NCBI RefSeq assembly: GCF_002994745.2
Contig: NC_037091.1
Coordinates: forward strand, 54,173,612-54,237,611
Length of the DNA: 64,000 nt
From: Rosa chinensis
Taxonomy: Eukaryota > Streptophyta > Magnoliopsida > Rosales > Rosaceae
Direction: 5' to 3'
The position numbers and the translations under genes were made by a program. Below, in pieces: positions 24,511 to 34,330 of the stretch; position 1 is the stretch's first letter; each line of letters begins with the position of its first letter. The notes under the pieces were generated by a model. That model did not search any database, had not been told where the DNA came from, and saw only the letters and a program-made list of their open reading frames with translations.

Positions 24511-24845
24511 TACTAATTCCGTGAGCCTAGATTAGAAATTTTTTTTTTTAATAAGGAAAAAAACGTAATTTCCAATAGTGTAATTGTTAATTGATAATAG
24601 ACATTAATTGACTAATGATAAAATTAATTAGTAATAAATACTATTTAACTAATAGTAATTGGCTAAGGACTATAGGTTACCAAATTTTAAATATTTTGGA
24701 CCATTGGATATATTACTAATCTAATGGTCCAAAATATTTAACAAAATACACCTCATCCGGGTACCTAAGAAAATTCCTACTTTCTTGCCGTTTCTGTTTC
24801 TGGTAAAGGTTTTGTAGTTACGAAAATAATACAAGATCCAAGAGC

Positions 24846-24876
<31 letters not shown>

Positions 24877-25613
24877 CTTATCAAATAAAAATGAGATTCC
24901 TAAAGCCCAGAAAACCTGAATATATGTTGTATAGTTGTACATGTAAGCTTATATATTGTTCTTTTGATTTTGATTTCGCACTTAGAAATAGTTTCTCTTA
25001 CTCTGTAAACTTGGAATGTGACCAGCAATGATGATGAATGTGATACAAAGAGTTTTATTGGAAACGAAAAAAAAACAGCGAAATTTCCATAAATTGTTTC
25101 AACAGATGCATATAGCATTCTGGGTTTTACAGTTAACAAAACAATACAAGATCCACAAGCTCCCAAGTTACTAGTAAACCTAGATGGAGAAGTTGCTATT
25201 ATACAAAATTTGGGATTCTAAAACCCCAAAAACCTAAATAATGATGGATTCCACATGCCAGAGACGACTAATAAATTACTATGGATGAATTAAGAAGCAT
25301 TTTAAAGTTTAAACCATATACAAAGACAAATGATAGACATTATCAACGCAAATTTAATCACTTGATTCACTCAATCAATCTTGGAAGCCTTGCAGCGTCA
25401 ATCTTGGAAGCCTTGCAGCGTTTCTATAAATAGATACAAGAAGTACGTATAAGTTATAACTTAAAGGAGTCGAGCAAGGAATTGGTACGTTGGAAGAAGC
25501 TTCTGCCCGGCCGGAGTCAAGTCAACGCATTAGATTCAATTCTTACCTCAATACAGAACTTTCCGTAATTTATGTCATTTTTCCAGAGAAAAGATATGCA
25601 CAATGTATATATA
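24511..25613. other. AT-rich intergenic DNA with repeats
   Basis: No gene. Contains the possible CACTA right end (24565-24580), a 19-bp perfect inverted repeat (24687-24705/24723-24741), a (GAA)n run (24849-24877), and two copies of a dispersed repeat (24801-24935 and 25121-25245) also found at 34165-34330. A 21-bp segment around 25381-25420 is directly repeated (CAATCTTGGAAGCCTTGCAG). Confidence 0.6.
24687..24741. repeat. Perfect 19-bp inverted repeat / hairpin
   Basis: TTAAATATTTTGGACCATT (24687-24705) is exactly complementary to 24723-24741. A few more pairs extend inward with one mismatch. Could be a small MITE relic or a foldback; no evidence of transcription. Confidence 0.7.
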
Positions 25614-26311
25614 TGTTGATGTCATAATTTGGTTCGACAAATACTTTTGACTTTTCAACCCATTCCACGTGGTATGCGTTGAAATGTCAAAGAGTCCACG
25701 TAGGGCCCTGACCTTTCAACGCACTTAAACCCTTCATCGAGAAAGAAAAGATAATCCTAAGATGAAAATAACCATGACTAGTAAGATGCCTAACCATGGT
25801 ATGCCGAGTCTTTAACCTTGGACCTCCACCTCTTAGGTCTTGGACAGTCACCATGTTATTGACTTGTCACCTTGGACGGCGAGGTTAAAGCATATCGTGA
25901 CCTGACTATTAGAATAGCATAGTCCGAAGGAATCAGGAGCCTCAACCCCCAAGGCCAAGAATTCAACTCCCAAGGCTTAGAAGCCTCAACCTCTAAGGAT
26001 CATGACCACGACTTCCAAGCCTAAAGCCTCGACCTTCAGGCTCACACTTGGACGCAGTCAAGGAGACATGGTAGTACACATCAAGGACCAACTCTCACTA
26101 ACTTTTCCACGTGTCAAGCTCCGACACCCAGTATGGCTCCCTTGTCATGTCAACAGTGATTCGAGGACAAAGGGTGGTTTGCGTGACAACACCTGTCACC
26201 AACTCTGTCAAATCCATCCTGGAGCGTCAGTAAGCAGAGAGTGGGGGCTGACACCCCGATTTTATGGGATTGAGCCCATGCCTTTCCCTTTCCACCTCAA
26301 CCCTCTTCTCC

Positions 26312-26319
26312 TATAAATA
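26312..26319 (+). promoter_or_regulatory. TATA box of the LARD 5' LTR
   Basis: TATAAATA in a C/T-rich context. The sequence downstream (CAGCCTTCACAAGGCTGAG) forms a short stem. The likely transcription start is about 30 bp downstream. The same box recurs at 31479-31486 in the 3' LTR. Confidence 0.7.
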
Positions 26320-26373
26320 CCCAGCCTTCACAAGGCTGAGGGGGACTTCAACTTTCTCTTCTCTCCGAAAGCT

Positions 26374-26836
26374 ATGCCAAAATGCATAGTCCTTTCCATA
26401 GAGCTCCGCCAACTCGAGGTGGTGGAAGCCCAACATCAGGTGGAGGAAGCCTGACGTGAGGCCATCAGTTCCACCCAAGAAAGGAGCTTGGAAGCCCAAC
26501 ACGAGGTGGAGGAAGCCCGACGTGAGGCCATCAGTTCCACCCAAGAAAGGAGCTTGGAAGCCCAACACGAGGTGGAGGAAGCCCGACATGAGGCCATCAG
26601 TTCCACCCAAGAAAGGAGCTTGGAAGCTCAACACGAGGCGGAGGAAGCCCAACATCAGGTGAAGGAAGTCCGAGACGAGACTATTAGCTTCACCCAACAA
26701 GGATCTTGGAAGCCCAACACGAAGTGGAGAAAGCCCGGCGTGAAGCCATCAGTTCCACCCAAGAAAGGAGCTTGGAAGCCCAACATTAGGTGGAGGAAGC
26801 CCAACACCAGGTGAAGGAAGTCTGAGACGAGACTAT
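26374..26836 (+). repeat. 66-bp tandem repeats encoding a 22-residue unit
   Basis: After the ATG at 26374 the frame reads MPKCIVLSIELRQLEVVEAQ, then meets a TGA at 26452. The same frame then continues through three near-perfect 66-bp units (EVEEARREAISSTQERSLEAQH) and more divergent ones to a TAG near 26790. The units are Glu/Ala/Gln-rich with heptad-like spacing, so they would form helical coiled coils. The unit length being a multiple of three keeps the frame. Whether any peptide is made is unknown. The identical block is at 31541-32003 in the 3' LTR. Confidence 0.75.
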
Positions 26837-27108
26837 CAGTTTCACCAAACAAGGTAGCTTGGAGGCCCAGGATCAGGTGAAGGAAGCCCGAGGCCATACC
26901 TTCAGTCACAAGAGGTGAACGACCAAGGCTAGGCACAGAACTACCAGGGCATACCTTCAGTCACAAGTGGACGACCAGGGCTACTCACGTAGCCAAACTA
27001 ATCGAAGGAAAAGATAGGCCCACTTGAAGAAAAGAACCCCACCACTTTACACTTGGATTTCAATGGAACCTCCGTTGACTCGTTGATGCCGAAATTGGCA
27101 CCAACAAA

Positions 27109-27126
27109 TGGCGCCGTCTGTGGGAA
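27109..27126 (+). promoter_or_regulatory. Primer-binding site
   Basis: TGGCGCCGTCTGTGGGAA, two bases inside the 5' LTR. The first nine bases match the complement of a plant tRNA-Asp 3' end. This PBS type is common in plant gypsy elements of the Tat group. Confidence 0.85.
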
Positions 27127-29990
27127 CCTTGAACGCTTGGCGCGTGTTCACTGGTTTAGTTAAGTAGGAAGCGTGTAGTATGCCGGAAAGACCTTCGATG
27201 TCTAGAGCCTTACCTACGACTACGAATGAAAGATGAAACAATGACAAATTGGGCAAGGGTGGACATCCACCTATGAGGAGGAGCACAAGTTCGAGTATAT
27301 CATGCTTGCAAGTACTAGAAGAGAAGTCCACCAACCCTTGCCACTACAGACCTCGGCTTCCACCTTCTACACCAATCGGAGGCTGGACACTCAATGTTCA
27401 TATCTACAAATCTTTGTCCACATGTCTCTATTTGACGGAGGATAGCCCACTCTTGAACATGATGTTGTCATATGTGTACTCCCCCAACATGCCACTGATG
27501 AGGAGACCAAGGGTGACCAACGTCGCAAAGACAAACACTTTTATGATTTGGCGAACACGAAGCAACCATCACTACCCAAGGCTGACGAACACAATTGATC
27601 CTCATATCACCCCTACTAATCATTATTATCACTGGATGGTGACGAGCTGATTATAATCGTTGGAGCACCATCACTAGAATTCAAGCCGGGAACTGATGAT
27701 CAGACAAAGTATGTAGATTTGATGGATGGTGTAGTCAGGAGATTCACAAAAAGATCATGCACGCTACCTGATACGGAGAATCTTTCTACTAGAAATCCAG
27801 CAACGGCCCTACCTTCAACATCCAAGTCATTAGATGATAGCTCACAAGGACGCGTAGGAACCTCCGACGCATAGTCAATGACGAGCAACTTCAATTCTCG
27901 TGACATTGTGTGACCACCACTCGATGAAGTAGCAGCCTTGGAACGAACTAGAGGCCCCGAACCCCCAATACCTGGCAGCCCAGGACACTGGCGTAATAGG
28001 AGAGAGTTGTAAAAGCTTTGGAGTCGCTAGGAACGAGCGAAAAATTTACTGCCAAATGCTTGACGACAAGACCATTTGTTTCACCGAAGACGAAGGACTA
28101 AAATCCACTCATGCTAGAAGTCTTTGACCGTTGCTACCATAAGAAGTATCAAGATGCATGATAGGCGACGTCTAGCTATCGACAGTCAACTACTCAGATT
28201 GACGTTGGTAGTCAACAAGCTTGGAGCTCCATCACCAATTGCCACCATATTACCAAGGCGAGAGAGACTTTAGCTCCTAGTCGTAACATGTAGCTAAAAG
28301 GATGCACACGACTCATGCTTCATCAATGCTATTATGGTTGAAGAACGATGCTCGAATGCCATGGAGGTTCAATTGACTCTCCAAGAGTGGAGAAAACTTA
28401 GGCGTACCCTCCACCTTCATTGGAATTTTAGCATGCATCCACCATCGTAGGTCTTAACCAACACCTAACGGGACAAGAAGACGATGAAAATTCTATTGAT
28501 CAGCATGTCGCTAAAAATTGATGTTATAGAATGAGGTGACGACAAATCAAACCTTGAAGACATGAGGAGGCAGCTTGAGCCATGGACCAGACCCCTGGAG
28601 GTCCAACATAGAAAGACTATGTTCGCTTGTTGGATAAATGACTGATGTGGAGATCTCGTACACGATGTTCATCAACCCTAACAAGAAAATTGCAGCTTTG
28701 ATCAAAGATGATCGATCAACCTCATCAACATACCATCACCGACAATCCACAAATCTTACACAATGTTGGCATCAAGATTATGGGACTCCAGTCCACCATC
28801 CTTTCATGATCAAGAGGTTGACCTCAATTAGGAACACACCTATGTCCTCGACTTCGCTGCTATACTAACTCCCTAAAAATCTGATGGCTACACCACTAGC
28901 GCAAAGATGTCGGATAATGACGAGCTTCAAAGCGTAGTAATCCTTACAGTAGACTTGTCTATGTCTATCAAATGATGACCGCGCACTAGCGAGAGGATGC
29001 CATGCTGGTGTTCGTTTGATGATCTCATCTATTTTACTAGGACCAGACAACGTTGATCAACAGGTGCAAAGACCTTAAGCATCCACCGCTTGATCATATT
29101 TCAATGCTCGGACAATCTTGAGATTTTGGTGTTGCTGGAGTACTACCACACGAGTTGAACATATAGATGGGTTTATAAGTCTTGCATGCCTGGCGAAAAT
29201 ACCCATTCACCAATATGGCGAAAAATCAGTAGCTAGGAGAGCTAACCCCAGAAGAAGAAAGAGCTTTCAACCCACAATCTTATTGCCCTTAGACCTGTAC
29301 TCCCACCAAAAAGGTCTCGACGTGCCACTACTCCACCCTTTTTGTTGCCAAAGGCCTGCATCAAGAAAATGCCTGCATAGAGACACCGTCCGGAACAAGT
29401 CACATTCAAAGGAGCGAGCTACACCTCAAACGGTACACCCTACTCTAAATTACTTATTTGTTGTATCATAAAGTATGATCACATGCACCATTATATCCTC
29501 TTTAAAGATTTCCTTGATATGCCAAGAGTGATGAATCTTCGAACACCGATAGGAATATGTTAGCCCTAGAGAGCCGAGGGCTCAATTCTATTATGTATTG
29601 ATTTTTACATCTTATATGGCGTTCTATGTATCTACTATATGTGTCTCTATACTATTTGCATGCTATAAATCATGTTGAGATCGGAATTTGCACAAACGAA
29701 TTAGCTTGAAAATATATCCATCTATTCAACAATTCGGCAAAGACCCCCGTGCTAAGCATATGACTAATTAACTCTGGTTACATCAGCTCATTACTGATGA
29801 ACCTGTGTCAATGCCCAGACGCGGACCAAGTGGGGTACCAGTTCCACAAATCTATCTATATATAAACTCCTAGAAGTTTATTGGAACACAAAGGTATAGC
29901 TATCTCAATAGAAGTCCATCTAAGATAAATATAGTAGTAGTTTGTATAATAGACATCCTTGGTATTCCAACACCCCAAGGATTTGACAAC
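27127..29990 (+). other. Non-coding interior of the LARD element
   Basis: No frame longer than about 133 codons, and none resembles gag, pol or a known plant protein. Composition is mixed, with many stops on both strands. I see no captured host gene, although a short or very diverged gag cannot be excluded by eye. Confidence 0.6.
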
Positions 29991-30235
29991 AGGATGAAAG
30001 AGTCTTGCTAGCCGAGACCAATTCACAGAGTGCCCTCGAGGTCCAGCTCACTTGAGTCACAGGTGAGCAAGTCTTAACAACTGAGACTAACACACAGAGT
30101 GCCCTCGAGGTCCAGCTCACTTGAGTCACAGGTGAGCAAGTCTTAACAACTGAGACTAACACACATAGTGCACTCGAGGTCCAACTCACTTGAGTCGCCA
30201 GGTGAGAGAGTCTTAATGGCCGAAACTCGCAACGA
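29991..30235. repeat. 69-bp tandem repeat array in LARD interior
   Basis: Units of 69 bp (containing AGAGTGCCCTCGAGGTCCAG and ending GAGTCACAG). One diverged unit ends at 30060; two near-identical units cover 30061-30129 and 30130-30198; a decayed partial unit follows. On the minus strand it gives a 23-residue repeat. It is too large and too regularly adjacent, with no spacers, to be a CRISPR array. Confidence 0.85.
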
Positions 30236-30766
30236 ACACTGAGGTTGGTCGACTCTCAACCGCCACGACCACTAGTTGTGAGACTTTTAGACCGAACAAT
30301 AGTTAAAGGTCTTACACTCCCTTATAAATTATGCTAATAGTTTAGTTATGGCAAAAGTAGGGACAATGCACTTATGTGCTAAATTAGAGCCAATAGTTAA
30401 AGCTCAAAGGGAAACAAAAGGAAGTCATTTAACCTATCCTCACCCTTGTCAAGGATGTTACCCTTCTCTCTATTGGAGATCAGTCACAATGAGTTCAGTC
30501 TCCTACCGTGGACCTTCGACATTCAAGGTTATCATCATCCTTAGTCGAGGATGTCGTCTTCATCCACATAGGACCTCCGTAGTTCGACCTTCAAACTACC
30601 ATAGTGATGGCCTATCACATATAGAAACTCACCCCCACACAACGAGGTTAACTTTTTTTTTTACATCCACTCTTGGTCTTTCATTAAGAACCACCTACTC
30701 AAGCCTAGATTCACCAAATTCTCCCTCATATTGAGTTCCCTACCCAACATAAGCCTTGCTTGGCCA

Positions 30767-30780
30767 GGGAACTGGGGGCT
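30767..30780 (+). promoter_or_regulatory. Polypurine tract of the LARD element
   Basis: GGGAACTGGGGGCT, directly before the TG of the 3' LTR. This is where plus-strand DNA synthesis would be primed. Confidence 0.7.
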
Positions 30781-32273
30781 TGTTGATGTCATAATTTGGT
30801 TCGACAAATACTTTTGACTTTTCAACCCATTCCACGTGGTATGCGTTGAAATGTCAAAGAGTCCACGTAGGGCCCTGACCTTTCAACGCACTTAAACCCT
30901 TCATCGAGAAAGAAAAGATAATCCTAAGATGAAAATAACCATGACTAGTAAGATGCCTAACCATGGTATGCCGAGTCTTTAACCTTGGACCTCCACCTCT
31001 TAGGTCTTGGACAGTCACCATGTTATTGACTTGTCACCTTGGACGGCGAGGTTAAAGCATATCGTGACCTGACTATTAGAATAGCATAGTCCGAAGGAAT
31101 CAGGAGCCTCAACCCCCAAGGCCAAGAATTCAACTCCCAAGGCTTAGAAGCCTCAACCTCTAAGGATCATGACCACGACTTCCAAGCCTAAAGCCTCGAC
31201 CTTCAGGCTCACACTTGGACGCAGTCAAGGAGACATGGTAGTACACATCAAGGACCAACTCTCACTAACTTTTCCACGTGTCAAGCTCCGACACCCAGTA
31301 TGGCTCCCTTGTCATGTCAACAGTGATTCGAGGACAAAGGGTGGTTTGCGTGACAACACCTGTCACCAACTCTGTCAAATCCATCCTGGAGCGTCAGTAA
31401 GCAGAGAGTGGGGGCTGACACCCCGATTTTATGGGATTGAGCCCATGCCTTTCCCTTTCCACCTCAACCCTCTTCTCCTATAAATACCCAGCCTTCACAA
31501 GGCTGAGGGGGACTTCAACTTTCTCTTCTCTCCGAAAGCTATGCCAAAATGCATAGTCCTTTCCATAGAGCTCCGCCAACTCGAGGTGGTGGAAGCCCAA
31601 CATCAGGTGGAGGAAGCCTGACGTGAGGCCATCAGTTCCACCCAAGAAAGGAGCTTGGAAGCCCAACACGAGGTGGAGGAAGCCCGACGTGAGGCCATCA
31701 GTTCCACCCAAGAAAGGAGCTTGGAAGCCCAACACGAGGTGGAGGAAGCCCGACATGAGGCCATCAGTTCCACCCAAGAAAGGAGCTTGGAAGCTCAACA
31801 CGAGGCGGAGGAAGCCCAACATCAGGTGAAGGAAGTCCGAGACGAGACTATTAGCTTCACCCAACAAGGATCTTGGAAGCCCAACACGAAGTGGAGAAAG
31901 CCCGGCGTGAAGCCATCAGTTCCACCCAAGAAAGGAGCTTGGAAGCCCAACATTAGGTGGAGGAAGCCCAACACCAGGTGAAGGAAGTCTGAGACGAGAC
32001 TATCAGTTTCACCAAACAAGGTAGCTTGGAGGCCCAGGATCAGGTGAAGGAAGCCCGAGGCCATACCTTCAGTCACAAGAGGTGAACGACCAAGGCTAGG
32101 CACAGAACTACCAGGGCATACCTTCAGTCACAAGTGGACGACCAGGGCTACTCACGTAGCCAAACTAATCGAAGGAAAAGATAGGCCCACTTGAAGAAAA
32201 GAACCCCACCACTTTACACTTGGATTTCAATGGAACCTCCGTTGACTCGTTGATGCCGAAATTGGCACCAACA
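30781..32273 (+). repeat. LARD 3' LTR (1493 bp)
   Basis: Same length and, as far as I compared, same sequence as 25614-27106. It has TATAAATA at 31479-31486, in the same orientation as the LRR gene whose ATG is 488 bp beyond the LTR end. Confidence 0.95.
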
Positions 32274-32581
32274 ATATATAAATCCTCTTATTCTTTTTAT
32301 TCTTCCAAATAGTTGAGTTGAATATATAAATGGAGGCGTTAAGTTCTGATGCCAAGGTAAACTCTACGAACCTTGCCATATATACCTAATACCTATATCA
32401 AAATTTCTATGATGTCGTAATTTGATAAGCTTGTTCTAGAACTGGATAGAACTAGTCGCACACATTCATTTAGTTTATTTCAGTATTAGTTGAACGTAAC
32501 TCACTGAGACTTTTATTCATTAGACATTTAGACTAGTCCTGAGTTAATTGTGGATTTTTCATCACATAGAACCTTCACTGG

Positions 32582-32599
32582 TCCTTTCACAAAAAAAAA
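32582..32599 (+). mobile_element. Tiny A-tailed insertion (18 bp) with 14-bp duplication
   Basis: AGAACCTTCACTGG (32568-32581) recurs as AGAACCTTCATTGG (32600-32613), one mismatch, around TCCTTTCAC plus an A-run. This looks like a severely 5'-truncated retroposon. It lies upstream of the LRR gene promoter. Confidence 0.45.
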
Positions 32600-32697
32600 A
32601 GAACCTTCATTGGATCATTTCATTTGACCACGACGTCTTCAATACTCACAACAAGACCTTGTCAGCCTCTGTCATATTTCAATGCTGGTTTATCATC

Positions 32698-32705
32698 TAT
32701 AAATA
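32698..32705 (+). promoter_or_regulatory. TATA box of the first LRR gene
   Basis: TATAAATA 56 bp before the predicted ATG at 32761, implying a short 5' leader of about 25-30 bases. Confidence 0.6.
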
Positions 32706-32760
32706 CATTCTCGGTTTATAGATCTTGTATACTCCGATATCAACCTTATAGTTGTGCAAG

Positions 32761-34040
32761 ATGGTTTCTCGAGTTCTGCTTTGTTTTCTGTTTGCAGTTG
32801 CCACTGCATCTGTGGATTGTAACTTGGAAGGTAAGCAAATGTACTTGTTCAACTTGAGCATCAGTACTGATTAGACTCGCTAGCTAGTTAGAATGCGGTT
32901 TTTGTTGGCTTGACGATATTTTAATTGCTTGATATGAACAGGGGATATTCTTTATTCCTGGAAAACCATGTTGGTCGACCCTAACAATGTTCTTGCTAGC
33001 TGGAACCTGACATTCCCCAATCCATGCTCTTGGTTCCATGTTACCTGCAATAACGAAAACATCGTTACAAGGCTGTAAGTGGCCGGTTATAGCAACATTG
33101 GTCTGAGCTCATTAGCTTGGTTTCACTAATTAGCCTTAATTGGAAGTTCAGTATTTATAATTATTGTAAATGTCTGTCTATATGTGTATAATATGAAGGG
33201 ACCTTGGCAATGCTGGATTATCAGGACCTATTATCCCTGCGCTTGCAAATTTGACTAACCTCCAATACTTGTAAGACTATCTTCATTTTCTGTTCATCTC
33301 AGAAACTTCAAAGAGTGAAATAAAGATGGTCATGTTAGTTAACCATTGGCACTGCAGGGAGCTATACCAGAACAAATTTAATGGATCTATTCCATCGGAA
33401 CTTGGTCACTTAAAAGACCTGGTCAGCTTGGACTTGTACTGGAACCAACTCTCGGGTTCAATTCCAGAGACATTAGGTCACTTGAATTCATTGAGATTTT
33501 TGTAAGTACATATATGCCTTCTCTTCATTTCATGTTCGGCTTTTGCTACATAAATTAATTATGTATTTCTGAATAATTATGCGACTGTTATTCTCCTACT
33601 GGCAGGAGGGTCTTTCGCAATAATCTAACTGGACCTATTCCTTGGTCTCTTGGCAATTTGACAAGTTTACAAATCCTGTAAGTTACCCTATATATGTGAA
33701 TCCCATGCTGCATTAGCCATTGAATCATTTATTTCAGTTAATTTGTTTTCTTAGGCGTCGACCATGCTTAAATTTTGTAGGAAATTAAACAAGAACCGTC
33801 TAACTGGTGCTTTACCAGTAGAGGTCATTGAACTCGTTCGTTTTGGCAACTTGGGCGTTTTGTGAGTACACTCAGTTCGAATTGAGCGCTTCTCATTTCC
33901 TCGAATTTCCTTTGACATATGTTGCATGCATCCTTCATTGTCTGATCATATAGAGTAATGTGCAATGTAGGGATGTCTCAAACAATCTGTTGGCAGGAAC
34001 CGTACACCCCACCAATTCAACAGGTACTCGAACAAATTAG
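32761..34040 (+). CDS. Small secreted LRR protein, SERK-ectodomain/LRR1-like, C-terminus altered
   Basis: Exons with GT-AG introns: 32761-32830, 32942-33074, 33199-33270, 33358-33501, 33606-33677, 33781-33861, and a last exon from 33971. If the last exon is read to the TAG at 34038-34040 the product is 213 aa. The N-terminus ([20 protein letters not shown]) is a signal peptide. An LRRNT-type cap ([18 protein letters not shown]) and about five plant LRRs (LxxLxLxxNxLxGxIP) follow. There is no kinase or membrane segment, as in LRR1-type proteins of about 218 aa, which resemble SERK ectodomains. The paralogue at 40842 splices from this point into a further exon ([10 protein letters not shown]...). 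I found no such exon here, and a repeat insertion follows at 34138. It may be a truncated but still open gene or an early pseudogene. Confidence 0.75.
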
Positions 34041-34137
34041 TACTCGAAAAAACATACTATCTCTACTATAACATTTTCTGGTGCATCAATTCATTTGCTA
34101 GATTTGAAAGCTAACTGTTATAAGCTGCTTACTAGCC

Positions 34138-34330
34138 AATTTTTTCCTTTTTTTTTTTTTTTTTAAAGGTTTTGCAGTTACAAAAATCATACAAGATCCG
34201 AAAGCACGGAACTAAGCCAGAAGAATTAGAAGAAGAAGAAGATATTGTATACTAGTTCTATTAAATAAAAGAGAATGAAAATGGGACTCCTAAATCCCAA
34301 GAAACTTGAATACATCTTTCTACATGTCAA
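34138..34330. repeat. Dispersed repeat copy with poly(T) head
   Basis: A T-run (about 34141-34164) followed by GGTTTTGCAGTTAC and ATACAAGATCC, shared with 24801-24935 and 25121-25245, and an A/G-rich stretch. Read on the minus strand it looks like a LINE or SINE 3' end with a poly(A) tail. I did not find a clear target-site duplication. It begins about 100 bp after the last recognisable LRR exon. Confidence 0.5.

Larger units (their letters stand above)
25614..27106 (+). repeat. LARD 5' LTR (1493 bp)
   Basis: Plus-oriented. Contains a TATA box at 26312-26319, a transcribed region with a 22-residue repeat ORF from 26374, and TG...CA ends. Offset to the other LTR is exactly 5167 bp. Confidence 0.95.
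25614..32273 (+). mobile_element. Young non-autonomous LTR retrotransposon (LARD-like), 6660 bp
   Basis: Two 1493-bp direct repeats (25614-27106, 30781-32273), each starting TGTTGATGTC and ending CACCAACA, flanked by ATATA on both sides (25609-25613, 32274-32278). A primer-binding site starts 2 bp inside the 5' LTR and a polypurine tract abuts the 3' LTR. The 3674-bp interior has no gag, protease, RT or integrase frame. The five ORFs of each LTR translate identically in all frames, and the stretches I compared base by base are identical, so the insertion is recent. It must have been mobilised by another gypsy element. Confidence 0.93.

Noticed and set aside
24036..24524. 162-codon plus-strand ORF across the copia 3' end
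   Set aside because: Runs through the polypurine tract and most of the 3' LTR, so it is a chance frame.
24721..24942. Poly-leucine minus-strand ORF
   Set aside because: Caused by the (GAA)n microsatellite.
26311..26700. 129-codon minus-strand ORF with repeated FLGGTDGL motifs
   Set aside because: Antisense shadow of the 66-bp LTR repeat; the plus-strand frame is the one after the TATA box and ATG.
29920..30189. 89-codon minus-strand repeat ORF
   Set aside because: Produced by the 69-bp tandem array; no start context or conservation evidence.
29991..30235. Regular repeats resembling a CRISPR array
   Set aside because: Units are 69 bp, directly adjacent without unique spacers, and lie inside a plant LTR retrotransposon.
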